Shown here one piece after another: positions 53,756-61,581 of a DNA stretch of 64,000 bases; position 1 is the stretch's first letter, and each line of letters starts with the position of its first letter. A model generated the notes under the pieces. The model had not been told where the DNA came from and searched no databases. It saw only the letters and a list, made by a program, of their open reading frames with translations. Made by a program: the position numbers and the translations under genes. The stretch is from contig NZ_WIPK01000001.1 of assembly GCF_012922555.1 (NCBI RefSeq), positions 992,001 to 1,056,000 of the forward strand. Direction: 5' to 3'. This stretch comes from Paraclostridium dentum. Its GTDB lineage: Bacteria > Bacillota > Clostridia > Peptostreptococcales > Peptostreptococcaceae.

Positions 53756-53790
53756 AAAAGTATAGCCTACTCAATGTAGACTATACTTAA
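53756..53790 (-). terminator. Terminator after the first hcp gene
   Basis: A stem AAGTATAG-CCTAC with GTAGACTATACTT (one G-U on the minus strand). Confidence 0.75.
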
Positions 53791-53794
53791 AAAA

Positions 53795-55522
53795 TTATCC
53801 TAAAAACATTTTTAAATCATCTTCAACATTTGTTATTCCACCTATACCAAAGTTTTCAACTAATACTTTAGCTACATTTGGCGATAAAAATGCTGGTAAT
53901 GTTGGCCCTAAGTGTATATTTTTTACCCCTAAGTATAATAGTGATAGTAATACTATTACTGCTTTTTGTTCATACCATGCTATATTAAATGCTATTGGTA
54001 ATTCGTTTATATCTTGTAATTCAAATACTTCTTTAAGTTTTAATGCAATAAGTGCTAATGAATATGAATCATTACATTGTCCTGCATCTAATACTCTAGG
54101 TATTCCATTTATGTCTCCTAAGTTTAGCTTATTGTATTTATATTTCGCACATCCTGCAGTTAAAATCACAGTATCTTTTGGTAGTGCCTCTGCAAATTCT
54201 GTATAGTAGTTTCTTGATTTAGCTCTTCCATCACATCCTGCCATAACGAAGAATTTCTTTATAGCTCCGCTTTTCACTGCATCTACTACTGCATCTGCTA
54301 ATGCAAATACTTGATTATGTGCAAATCCTCCAACTATTTCCCCTCTTTCTATTTCTGTAGGAGATTGACAGTTTTTAGCTTGTTCTATTATTTCTGAAAA
54401 ATCTTTATCGTTTTCACTCTTACCTTTTATATGTTTAACTCCTACAAATCCAGCAGCTCCTGTAGTGTATATTCTATCTTTGTAAGTATCTTTTGGTGGT
54501 ACTATACAGTTTGTAGTCATTAATATTGGTCCGTTAAAACTTTCAAACTCTTCTTTTTGTTTCCACCAAGCATTTCCATAATTTCCTGCAAAGTGAGAAT
54601 ATTTTTTAAACGCTGGATAGTAGTGTGCTGGAAGCATTTCTGAGTGAGTATATACATCTACTCCAGTTCCCTCTGTTTGTTTTAATAATAATTCTAAGTC
54701 TTTTAAATCATGTCCTGATATAAGTATTCCTGGGTTATTTCTAACTCCTATATCAACCTTAGTTATTTCTGGGTGTCCATAAGTCCCTGTGTTTGCACTA
54801 TCAAGTAAAGCCATTCCGTCTACTCCAACTTTACCAGTTTCTAAAGTTAATCCTATTAATTCATCTATACTTAAGCTATCATCTAAAGTCTTAGCTAAAG
54901 TTGCTTGCATAAAAGCATTTATTTTGTCATCATCATATCCTAATGCATTAGCATGCTTCATGTATGCTGATAATCCTTTTAACCCATATATTATTAATTC
55001 TCTTAAGCTTCTTATATCTTCATCTTTAGTTGCTAAGACTCCGACTTTAGTTGACTTTTCATCTAATAATTTATTTATATCATCATTTGTTAACTCTTTT
55101 CCACTTCCTAATATTGCATCTTTAATTTTACTTAATATACTTACCTTAACATCCATTTCTGCATTTGAACTTGCATTCCATAATGCAGCTTCTGATAAAT
55201 TAGACTTATTGCTTAATTGCGATAATAAATCTTCTTTTGTTTTTAATGTTTCTTTTACTCTTGCATAAAATACTTCATCATCGAAGTTTGCATTAGTTAT
55301 AGTCGTAAATAAATTTATAGTTATTAAATGATTTACATTGCTGCTTACTTTTTTACCTTCTTTTCTAAGTCTTGTTGTAACCTCTGATAATCCCTTAGTT
55401 GTATATATTAAAAGATCCTGCATTCTAGCTAAATCTGGTGATTTTCCACATACTCCAAATTTTGTACATCCTGTACACCCAGCTGTTTCTTGACATTGAA
55501 AACAAAACATTTTATTTTCCAT
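53795..55522 (-). CDS. hcp: Hybrid cluster protein, class I (copy 1)
   Basis: The 575-residue protein has the N-terminal [4Fe-4S] cysteines C7, C10, C19 and C25 (C-x2-C-x8-C-x5-C, class I). All hybrid-cluster ligands are visible: His and Glu in SGHDLKDLE, and Cys in [22 protein letters not shown] and AGQCND, with Glu in WYEQKA. Hcp reduces NO or hydroxylamine and may S-nitrosylate. It is nearly the same as copy 3 at 58798 but has a 30-residue segment (about 134-163) that copy 3 lacks. Its promoter carries the shared GTAAC-N4-GTTAC site. Confidence 0.95.
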   Translation of the reverse strand: MENKMFCFQCQETAGCTGCTKFGVCGKSPDLARMQDLLIYTTKGLSEVTTRLRKEGKKVSSNVNHLITINLFTTITNANFDDEVFYARVKETLKTKEDLLSQLSNKSNLSEAALWNASSNAEMDVKVSILSKIKDAILGSGKELTNDDINKLLDEKSTKVGVLATKDEDIRSLRELIIYGLKGLSAYMKHANALGYDDDKINAFMQATLAKTLDDSLSIDELIGLTLETGKVGVDGMALLDSANTGTYGHPEITKVDIGVRNNPGILISGHDLKDLELLLKQTEGTGVDVYTHSEMLPAHYYPAFKKYSHFAGNYGNAWWKQKEEFESFNGPILMTTNCIVPPKDTYKDRIYTTGAAGFVGVKHIKGKSENDKDFSEIIEQAKNCQSPTEIERGEIVGGFAHNQVFALADAVVDAVKSGAIKKFFVMAGCDGRAKSRNYYTEFAEALPKDTVILTAGCAKYKYNKLNLGDINGIPRVLDAGQCNDSYSLALIALKLKEVFELQDINELPIAFNIAWYEQKAVIVLLSLLYLGVKNIHLGPTLPAFLSPNVAKVLVENFGIGGITNVEDDLKMFLG

Positions 55523-55563
55523 AATATTTCCTCCAATTTTATAAATGTTTATTTTATATACAC

Positions 55564-55605
55564 ATTATATAGTTTAATTTATTTTGAATCTGTAACATAA
55601 GTTAC
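55564..55605 (-). promoter_or_regulatory. Activator-type promoter of hcp copy 1
   Basis: The palindrome GTAAC-ATAA-GTTAC (55592-55605) and TATAAT on the minus strand (55564-55569) are separated by 22 bp, so the palindrome centre is near -41.5. No TTGACA-like -35 is present. Confidence 0.8.
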
Positions 55606-55610
55606 TATTT

Positions 55611-56252
55611 TTAATTTTTATATTTTTTTATTACATAATTCTCATCATCAGTTTTTGTATATTCAAAATCATTGTTTATGGTATTTACAAATGATACTAT
55701 CCATAAATCTCTAAGATTATAAAATATATTAACATCTACATTCTCATTTTCCCATATTTCCTTATGCACACATATTCTTCGTTTCCATCTTACGACATCA
55801 TCTTCTAAAACGATTACTTCATTTATTCTATCACATGGCATTCCATCTAATATATAATCATTTATACTATTATATATTTCTTTTGCATTAGTAATATTTT
55901 TTACAGAACTTAATTCCTTACCAGCTTTTACCCCTTGATTTCTATAGATATTTTCTATTTTTTTCAATGAGTCTGGATTATCTTCTAAAATTTTAGATGT
56001 CCACAATGCCATTCTTCCTTCTGATGAGTGTATTTTTTCTTGCAGCCATCCATGTATATTTCCTGTATCAATAATGTCTTCTAATTTTTTGCTTTCTAAT
56101 TTTTCTCCATACTTTAAATTTATTTGTTTATTTAACTTTTCTATGTCTAGTCCTTCAGCCTCTGCTAAATTTATTATTTCGCTTTCTAAATCTTCAAACC
56201 AAAGTATTTTATTAAATAACCAGTAGTGAATTTTTCCTAAAAATAAGCTCAT
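55611..56252 (-). CDS. Uncharacterised protein in the hcp regulon, 213 residues
   Basis: I do not recognise a characterised family; I recall similar clostridial hypothetical proteins starting FLGxIHYWL. The motif G-x-IH-x-WL-x2-KI occurs twice, at residues 6-16 (H9, W11) and 64-74 (H67, W69), which looks like an internal duplication. Further conserved-looking residues are C140, C161 and H163. It is soluble and mostly helical. Its promoter has the same palindrome and spacing as the hcp genes, so it belongs to the same response. Histidines could bind a metal or heme (speculation). The start at 56252 follows a GGAGGT site. Confidence 0.7.
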   Translation of the reverse strand: MSLFLGKIHYWLFNKILWFEDLESEIINLAEAEGLDIEKLNKQINLKYGEKLESKKLEDIIDTGNIHGWLQEKIHSSEGRMALWTSKILEDNPDSLKKIENIYRNQGVKAGKELSSVKNITNAKEIYNSINDYILDGMPCDRINEVIVLEDDVVRWKRRICVHKEIWENENVDVNIFYNLRDLWIVSFVNTINNDFEYTKTDDENYVIKKYKN

Positions 56253-56345
56253 AATAAAACCTCCTATATTTATTAAATCTTTATTTTAAATAAGTATTTT
56301 AAATATACTTTTAAAATTTCTTTTTTCTTAACTTTCTATATTTAA

Positions 56346-56387
56346 ATTATATATTATTTAATTTTTATTTTCTGTAACGCTGGTTAC
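56346..56387 (-). promoter_or_regulatory. Activator-type promoter of the 213-residue protein gene
   Basis: GTAAC-GCTG-GTTAC (56374-56387) and TATAAT on the minus strand (56346-56351), 22 bp apart. Leader of about 85-90 nt. Confidence 0.78.
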
Positions 56388-56413
56388 ACTATTTAATATA
56401 AACTATATTAAAT

Positions 56414-56446
56414 AAAAGGATTACCAAATAAACTGGTAATCCTTTT
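56414..56446 (-). terminator. Terminator after the ferredoxin/redox-disulfide operon
   Basis: A 13-bp perfect stem (56414-56426 with 56434-56446). It isolates the promoter at 56346. Confidence 0.85.
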
Positions 56447-56450
56447 GTAA

Positions 56451-56636
56451 TTATGCTTCATTTAATTCTTTTAATATTTTTTCTAAATCTAATCCATGTA
56501 TTTCACATGCTTGCTCTAACTTTTCCATTTGAGCTGAGGGGCATCCTATACATCCCATCCCATAATTCATAAGTATTTGTGCTGCATTAGGTTTAGCTTT
56601 TATTATATCTGCTATTATAGTATCTTTAGTTATCAT
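56451..56636 (-). CDS. Hybrid-cluster-associated redox disulfide protein (DUF1858)
   Basis: The 61-residue protein has the DUF1858 layout: MITKDTIIADIIKAKP start and the CIGC motif (C29 and C32), with C44 in addition. This small domain is known next to hcp genes and in ScdA/Ric-type proteins. It lies 22 bp after the ferredoxin gene in the same operon. Likely role: redox partner or cluster-linked helper of Hcp (family knowledge plus position). Confidence 0.88.
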   Translation of the reverse strand: MITKDTIIADIIKAKPNAAQILMNYGMGCIGCPSAQMEKLEQACEIHGLDLEKILKELNEA

Positions 56637-56658
56637 AGTAATCTCTCCTTTGTATAAA

Positions 56659-56847
56659 TTATTTTATGCTTATAACAGAAACAGGACAACCATCTCTAGC
56701 ATCCTTTGCTGAATCTAATACGTCTTCAGGTATATCTTCTTTTATAGGTACTGATATATTATCGTCATCCATACTAAATACCTCTGGGCAAGTTCCTGCA
56801 CACGCTTGACATCCTATACAACCATCTCTATCTACAAATGCTTTCAT
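56659..56847 (-). CDS. [4Fe-4S] ferredoxin
   Basis: The 62-residue protein is a single-cluster ferredoxin: C10, C13, C16 and the remote C54 are the ligands, while C20 could form a disulfide. It resembles the ferredoxin genes linked with hcp (sometimes called frdX), and would carry electrons to the Hcp proteins. It is first in an operon with the DUF1858 gene; its promoter has the shared palindrome. Confidence 0.9.
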   Translation of the reverse strand: MKAFVDRDGCIGCQACAGTCPEVFSMDDDNISVPIKEDIPEDVLDSAKDARDGCPVSVISIK

Positions 56848-56914
56848 ATTTTTATCTCCTTTTATTTTAATTTTAAAATAGTATTTTTTAATTTTTTAAC
56901 ATTATATTATATAT

Positions 56915-56956
56915 ATTATAAACTTTATATAAATAAATTTACGTAACTCTGGTTAC
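56915..56956 (-). promoter_or_regulatory. Activator-type promoter of the ferredoxin operon
   Basis: GTAAC-TCTG-GTTAC (56943-56956) and TATAAT on the minus strand (56915-56920), 22 bp apart. Confidence 0.8.
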
Positions 56957-56967
56957 ATTCAATTGAT

Positions 56968-58644
56968 TTACTTAGATGGAACTTCTAAGCAAGATGCTAA
57001 ATCTTTATCTGGAGTACTTATAGTTTGTAAATTAAATGTGTCTACCAAATATTGAAGTACGTTAGGACTTAAAAATGCCGGTATTGATGGTCCTAAGTAT
57101 ATTCCTTTTATTCCTAAAGACAATAGAGCTAATAAATCTGCTACTGCTTTTTGCTCATACCAAGATAAAATTATAGATAGTGGTAAGCTATTTACATCAG
57201 TGTCAAACGCATCAGCTAAAGCTAAAGCAATTCTTACAGCTGAGTAAGCATCATTACATTGTCCTACATCTAAAAGTCTTGGCAATCCAGCAACTTCTCC
57301 AAAATCTAATTTATTAAATCTATACTTACCACAAGCTAGCGTAAGTATTATGCAGTCTTTAGGTACTTTCTGAGCAAATTCTGTATAGTAATTTCTTCCA
57401 GGTCTTGCTCCATCACACCCTCCAATTAAGAAGAAATGTCTTAATTTACCTGATTTTACAGCATCAATTATAGCTGGAGCATTACTTAAAGTGGCATTAT
57501 GACCAAATCCAACTAAAATTTCGTGTGGCTCTTGATCTTCTTTAAATCCACCTAATTCTAATGCCTTATTTATAATCTCACTAAAATCTTTTTCTCCATC
57601 ACCAGTTTTGCCTATGTATTTTACTCCATCCCATCCAACTACACTCGTAGTAAATATTCTATCCTTATATGAATCTCTAGGCTTCATAAGACAGTTTGTA
57701 GTCATTAAAATACACCCTGGTATATTATCAAACTCTTTTTGCTGATCTTGCCAAGCACCACCAAAATTTCCTACTAAATGAGGATATTTATTAAGTTCTG
57801 GGTACCCATGACATGGTATCATTTCTCCATGAGTATAAATGTTTATTCCTTTTCCTTCAGTTTGTTTTAAAATCATTTCTAAATCTTTTAAATCATGTCC
57901 TGAAACTATAATAAATGGACCTTTTTTAATGTGAACATTTACTTTATGAGGAGAAGGATTTTTATATATAGTTGTGTTTGCCTCATCTAGTTTTTGCATA
58001 ACTGCAACGCTCATGTCACCAGTTCTTAGAGTCCATGTTATTAAGTCATTAACAGATAATTTATCATCTGTTGTCGCAGCTAATGCTCTAAAATAAAATT
58101 CATCAACTTGATCGTTAAAATAACCTAATTCTCTAGCTTGATGTCCATATGCAGATATTCCTTTTAAACCATATATTATTGTTTGTCTTAAACTTCTTAT
58201 ATCTGGATCTAAATTTTGATCATACATTATTCCTGCACGCTTAGCATCTTTTAACATTTGGTCCCTAGTATCACTTAAGTTATATTCAGCTTGTTCACAG
58301 CAATTAGAACAACTTGAAACTCTACTTCTTAGACTTTGCTTTATTTCTTGTGATTGTCTAAGCATTTTTTCATGAACATCTCCATCAAAGTTTACATTAG
58401 TAAGAGTGGTAAATAAAGAGTTTTCAACAAAGCTTACAATTTCCTTATCTATCTTTTCACCTTTATCTATTAACTCTTTTGCGTAACAACTTATTCCTTT
58501 AATTTGATATATTAACAAGTCTTGAAGAGCTGCAATTTCTGGTGTTTTGCTACAAACGCCTACCTTAGTACAGCCCTTGCCTCCAGCAGTCTGTTCACAT
58601 TGATAGCAAAACATTGGATATTCCATAGCCATATTATTTTCCAT
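56968..58644 (-). CDS. hcp: Hybrid cluster protein, class I (copy 2, diverged)
   Basis: The 558-residue protein keeps all cluster ligands: C-x2-C-x8-C-x5-C in [62 protein letters not shown] and WYEQKA. It is clearly diverged from copies 1 and 3. A Cys-rich insert is found near residue 110 (SSCSNCCEQ), not present in the others. Its upstream region lacks the GTAAC-N4-GTTAC palindrome and instead has a hairpin next to the ribosome site (58657-58692). So it may be controlled in another way from the other copies. Confidence 0.93.
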   Translation of the reverse strand: MENNMAMEYPMFCYQCEQTAGGKGCTKVGVCSKTPEIAALQDLLIYQIKGISCYAKELIDKGEKIDKEIVSFVENSLFTTLTNVNFDGDVHEKMLRQSQEIKQSLRSRVSSCSNCCEQAEYNLSDTRDQMLKDAKRAGIMYDQNLDPDIRSLRQTIIYGLKGISAYGHQARELGYFNDQVDEFYFRALAATTDDKLSVNDLITWTLRTGDMSVAVMQKLDEANTTIYKNPSPHKVNVHIKKGPFIIVSGHDLKDLEMILKQTEGKGINIYTHGEMIPCHGYPELNKYPHLVGNFGGAWQDQQKEFDNIPGCILMTTNCLMKPRDSYKDRIFTTSVVGWDGVKYIGKTGDGEKDFSEIINKALELGGFKEDQEPHEILVGFGHNATLSNAPAIIDAVKSGKLRHFFLIGGCDGARPGRNYYTEFAQKVPKDCIILTLACGKYRFNKLDFGEVAGLPRLLDVGQCNDAYSAVRIALALADAFDTDVNSLPLSIILSWYEQKAVADLLALLSLGIKGIYLGPSIPAFLSPNVLQYLVDTFNLQTISTPDKDLASCLEVPSK

Positions 58645-58656
58645 AAAAATTCCTCC

Positions 58657-58692
58657 TTGTGAAATTTCAATAACATTGTTAGTATTTCACAA
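58657..58692 (-). promoter_or_regulatory. Hairpin next to the ribosome site of hcp copy 2
   Basis: TTGTGAAAT (58657-58665) and ATTTCACAA (58684-58692) are perfect 9-bp arms with 18 nt between, directly adjoining the GGAGG of hcp copy 2. It could act as an RNA structure affecting translation or as a protein site. Confidence 0.4.
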
Positions 58693-58750
58693 ATTTTTTA
58701 AAATATAGCTATATAATTAATATTTTAATCTTATAACTTATTATATTTAT

Positions 58751-58792
58751 AAAAAAGGATGGCTTTACTTATTGTAGAGCCATCCTTTTTTA
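58751..58792 (-). terminator. Terminator after hcp copy 3
   Basis: A stem around AAAAAAGGATGGCT and its complement, T-run on the minus strand. Confidence 0.85.
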
Positions 58793-58797
58793 TAAAA

Positions 58798-60435
58798 TTA
58801 TCCTAAAAACATTTTTAAATCATCTTCAACGTTTGTTATTCCACCTATACCAAAGTTTTCAACTAATACTTTAGCTACATTTGGTGATAAAAATGCTGGT
58901 AATGTTGGTCCTAAGTGTATATTTTTTACCCCTAAGTATAATAGTGATAGTAATACTATTACTGCTTTTTGTTCATACCATGCTATATTAAATGCTATTG
59001 GTAATTCGTTTATATCTTGTAATTCAAATACTTCTTTAAGTTTTAATGCAATAAGTGCTAATGAGTATGAGTCATTACATTGTCCTGCATCTAATACTCT
59101 AGGTATTCCATTTATATCTCCTAGGTTTAACTTATTGTACTTATATTTTGCACATCCTGCAGTTAAAATCACTGTATCTTTTGGTAGAGCCTCTGCAAAT
59201 TCTGTATAGTAGTTTCTAGATTTAGCTCTTCCGTCACATCCTGCCATAACAAAGAATTTCTTTATAGCTCCGCTTTTCACTGCATCTACTACTGCATCTG
59301 CTAATGCAAATACTTGATTATGTGCAAATCCTCCAACTATTTCTCCTCTTTCTATTTCTGTAGGAGGTTGACAGTTTTTAGCTTGTTCTATTATTTCTGA
59401 GAAGTCTTTATCGTCTTCACTCTTACCTTTTATATGTTTAACTCCTGCAAATCCAGCAGCTCCTGTAGTATATATTCTATCTTTGTAAGTATCTTTTGGT
59501 GGTACTATACAGTTTGTAGTCATTAATATTGGCCCGTTAAAACTTTCAAACTCTTCTTTTTGTTTCCACCAAGCATTTCCGTAATTTCCTGCAAAGTGAG
59601 AATATTTTTTAAATGCTGGATAGTAGTGTGCTGGAAGCATTTCTGAGTGAGTATATACATCTACTCCAGTTCCCTCTGTTTGTTTTAATAATAGTTCTAA
59701 GTCTTTTAAATCATGTCCTGATATAAGTATTCCTGGGTTATTTCTAACTCCTATATCAACCTTAGTTATTTCTGGATGTCCATAAGTTCCTGTATTTGCG
59801 CTATCAAGTAAAGCCATTCCGTCTACTCCAACTTTACCAGTTTCTAAAGTTAATCCTATTAATTCATCTACACTTAAGTTTTCATCCAAAGTCTTAGCTA
59901 AAGTTGATTGCATAAAAGCATTTATTTTTTCATCATCATATCCTAATGCATTAGCATGCTTCATGTATGCTGCTAAACCTTTTAATCCATATATTATTAA
60001 TTCTCTTAAGCTTCTTATATCTTCATCTTTAGTTGCTAAAACTCCAACCTTAGTTGACTTTTCATCCATTTCTTCATTTGAGTTTGCAGTCCATAATGCA
60101 GCTTCTGATAAATTTTCTTTATTATTTAATTTAGATAATAATGCTTCTTTTGTTTCTAAAGTTTCTTTTACTCTTATATAGAATATTTCATCATCAAAAT
60201 TTGCATTTGTTATAGTAGTAAATAAATTTATAGTTATTAAGTGGTCTACTTCACCACTTACTTCTTTTCCTTCTTTTCTAAGTCTTGTTGTAACTTCTGA
60301 TAATCCTTTAGTTACGTATATTAATAAGTCCTGCATTCTAGCTAAATCTGGTGATTTCCCACAAACTCCAAATTTTGTACATCCTGTACAGCCTGCTGTT
60401 TCTTGACATTGAAAACAAAACATTTTATTTTCCAT
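58798..60435 (-). CDS. hcp: Hybrid cluster protein, class I (copy 3)
   Basis: The 545-residue protein has the full set of Hcp cluster ligands, as in copy 1. The coding DNA and even the promoter and ribosome-site region are nearly the same as those of copy 1, so this is a recent duplication or gene conversion. It lacks the 30 residues that follow EMD in copy 1. It is divergent from nsrR and has its own GTAAC-N4-GTTAC promoter. Confidence 0.95.
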   Translation of the reverse strand: MENKMFCFQCQETAGCTGCTKFGVCGKSPDLARMQDLLIYVTKGLSEVTTRLRKEGKEVSGEVDHLITINLFTTITNANFDDEIFYIRVKETLETKEALLSKLNNKENLSEAALWTANSNEEMDEKSTKVGVLATKDEDIRSLRELIIYGLKGLAAYMKHANALGYDDEKINAFMQSTLAKTLDENLSVDELIGLTLETGKVGVDGMALLDSANTGTYGHPEITKVDIGVRNNPGILISGHDLKDLELLLKQTEGTGVDVYTHSEMLPAHYYPAFKKYSHFAGNYGNAWWKQKEEFESFNGPILMTTNCIVPPKDTYKDRIYTTGAAGFAGVKHIKGKSEDDKDFSEIIEQAKNCQPPTEIERGEIVGGFAHNQVFALADAVVDAVKSGAIKKFFVMAGCDGRAKSRNYYTEFAEALPKDTVILTAGCAKYKYNKLNLGDINGIPRVLDAGQCNDSYSLALIALKLKEVFELQDINELPIAFNIAWYEQKAVIVLLSLLYLGVKNIHLGPTLPAFLSPNVAKVLVENFGIGGITNVEDDLKMFLG

Positions 60436-60475
60436 AATTATTCCTCCAATTTTTAAATGTTTATTTTATATACAC

Positions 60476-60517
60476 ATTATATTCCTTATTTTTCTTTTTA
60501 TCTGTAACATATGTTAC
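60476..60517 (-). promoter_or_regulatory. Activator-type promoter of hcp copy 3
   Basis: GTAAC-ATAT-GTTAC (60504-60517) and TATAAT on the minus strand (60476-60481), 22 bp apart. Confidence 0.8.
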
Positions 60518-60573
60518 ATTTTTATTAATTTTATGAAATAAAAATTTATTTAATTTAAATTTTGTATTTACTC

Positions 60574-60610
60574 TTGTGTTTAATAGTATTTAATTAATAT
60601 AATAATACTA
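60574..60610 (+). promoter_or_regulatory. nsrR promoter with overlapping dyad
   Basis: TTGTGT (60574-60579) and TATAAT (60598-60603) are 18 bp apart. The dyad TAGTATT-N13-AATACTA (60584-60610) covers the -10 region, as expected for self-repression by an Rrf2-family protein. Confidence 0.55.
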
Positions 60611-60642
60611 CTATATTAAATTATTAAAAAAAGGAGTGAATT

Positions 60643-61038
60643 ATGTACTTATCAAAATTTACTGACTATAGCTTTAGAATACTTATTTATTTAGGTAACC
60701 ATCCAAATGAACTTTTTACAGTAGATGAACTATCCGATATACTTGGTTTATCTACTCATCATATAAAAAAAATTGTATATAAATTAGCAAAAAACAACTA
60801 TATATTATCCTCAAAAGGACGTAACGGTGGAATAAAACTAGTTATGAACCCAAAAGATATAAACTTAGGACAACTACTAGATATAACAGAAGACAATTTG
60901 AACATAGTAGAATGTTTTTCTAAAGAAAACAATACTTGTAACCTTACAAAACGTTGCAAATTAAAACCTATTTTAAACGAAGCTTTAATATCATTTAAAA
61001 ATAAATTAAGTGAATACACTTTACAAGATATTCTTTAA
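60643..61038 (+). CDS. nsrR: NsrR-type Rrf2 family nitric oxide-sensing regulator
   Basis: The 131-residue protein has the winged helix of Rrf2 proteins (1-80). The three cluster cysteines C91, C99 and C105, an N-terminal Asp8 in FTDYS, and the end EYTLQDIL correspond well to NsrR, which binds an Fe-S cluster that NO destroys, releasing repression. It is divergent from hcp copy 3 across 208 bp. A GNAT gene follows 22 bp downstream, probably in the same transcript. IscR is less likely because no isc genes are adjacent. Confidence 0.82.
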   Translation: MYLSKFTDYSFRILIYLGNHPNELFTVDELSDILGLSTHHIKKIVYKLAKNNYILSSKGRNGGIKLVMNPKDINLGQLLDITEDNLNIVECFSKENNTCNLTKRCKLKPILNEALISFKNKLSEYTLQDIL

Positions 61039-61060
61039 AAATTTTTAGGAGGTTATATTT

Positions 61061-61501
61061 ATGTATAAATTAAAACATTTTAAGGATTTAAATGTAAATG
61101 AATTTTATGAAATAGCAAAAGCTAGGTATGATGTATTCGGATGCGAACAGAAAATCTTCCAAGAAAATGACTTCGACGATGTTGACAAAAATTGTTATCA
61201 TATATTTCTTGAAGAAGAAAATGTAGTAATTGCTTATGCTCGGATAATTCCAAAAACATTTAGTCCATATACAGATACATCTATAGGACGTGTGTTAGTT
61301 TTAAAAGACCATAGAGGTAAAAAGATTGCCCAAGAAATGATGCGCCATGCTATAAACTTTATAAAAACAGAGCTAAATGAAAATAATATAACAATTTCTG
61401 CTCAAGAATATATTAAAAATCTATATTCTTCTCTTGGATTTAAAGAAATTTCAGATATATATGATGAGTGTGGAATTCCTCACATTAAAATGAGACTTTA
61501 A
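61061..61501 (+). CDS. GNAT family N-acetyltransferase, ElaA-like
   Basis: The 146-residue protein matches the ElaA group: FYEIAKARYDVFGCEQKI near the N-terminus, YARIIPKTF, IGRVLVLKDHRGKKIAQEMM (acetyl-CoA site) and YSSLGFKEISDIYDECGIPH at the end. The substrate is unknown. AGGAGG site, 22 bp after nsrR; terminator at 61510. Confidence 0.85.
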   Translation: MYKLKHFKDLNVNEFYEIAKARYDVFGCEQKIFQENDFDDVDKNCYHIFLEEENVVIAYARIIPKTFSPYTDTSIGRVLVLKDHRGKKIAQEMMRHAINFIKTELNENNITISAQEYIKNLYSSLGFKEISDIYDECGIPHIKMRL

Positions 61502-61509
61502 GCTATATA

Positions 61510-61553
61510 AAAAGGCTGTATCAAAGTTTTAACTTCTTTGGTACAGCCTTTTA
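61510..61553. terminator. Bidirectional terminator
   Basis: A stem of about 17 bp around AAAAGGCTGTATCAAAG with its complement, between converging genes. Confidence 0.8.
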
Positions 61554-61581
61554 TCTAACTATATATTTTAATTGCCATTTT

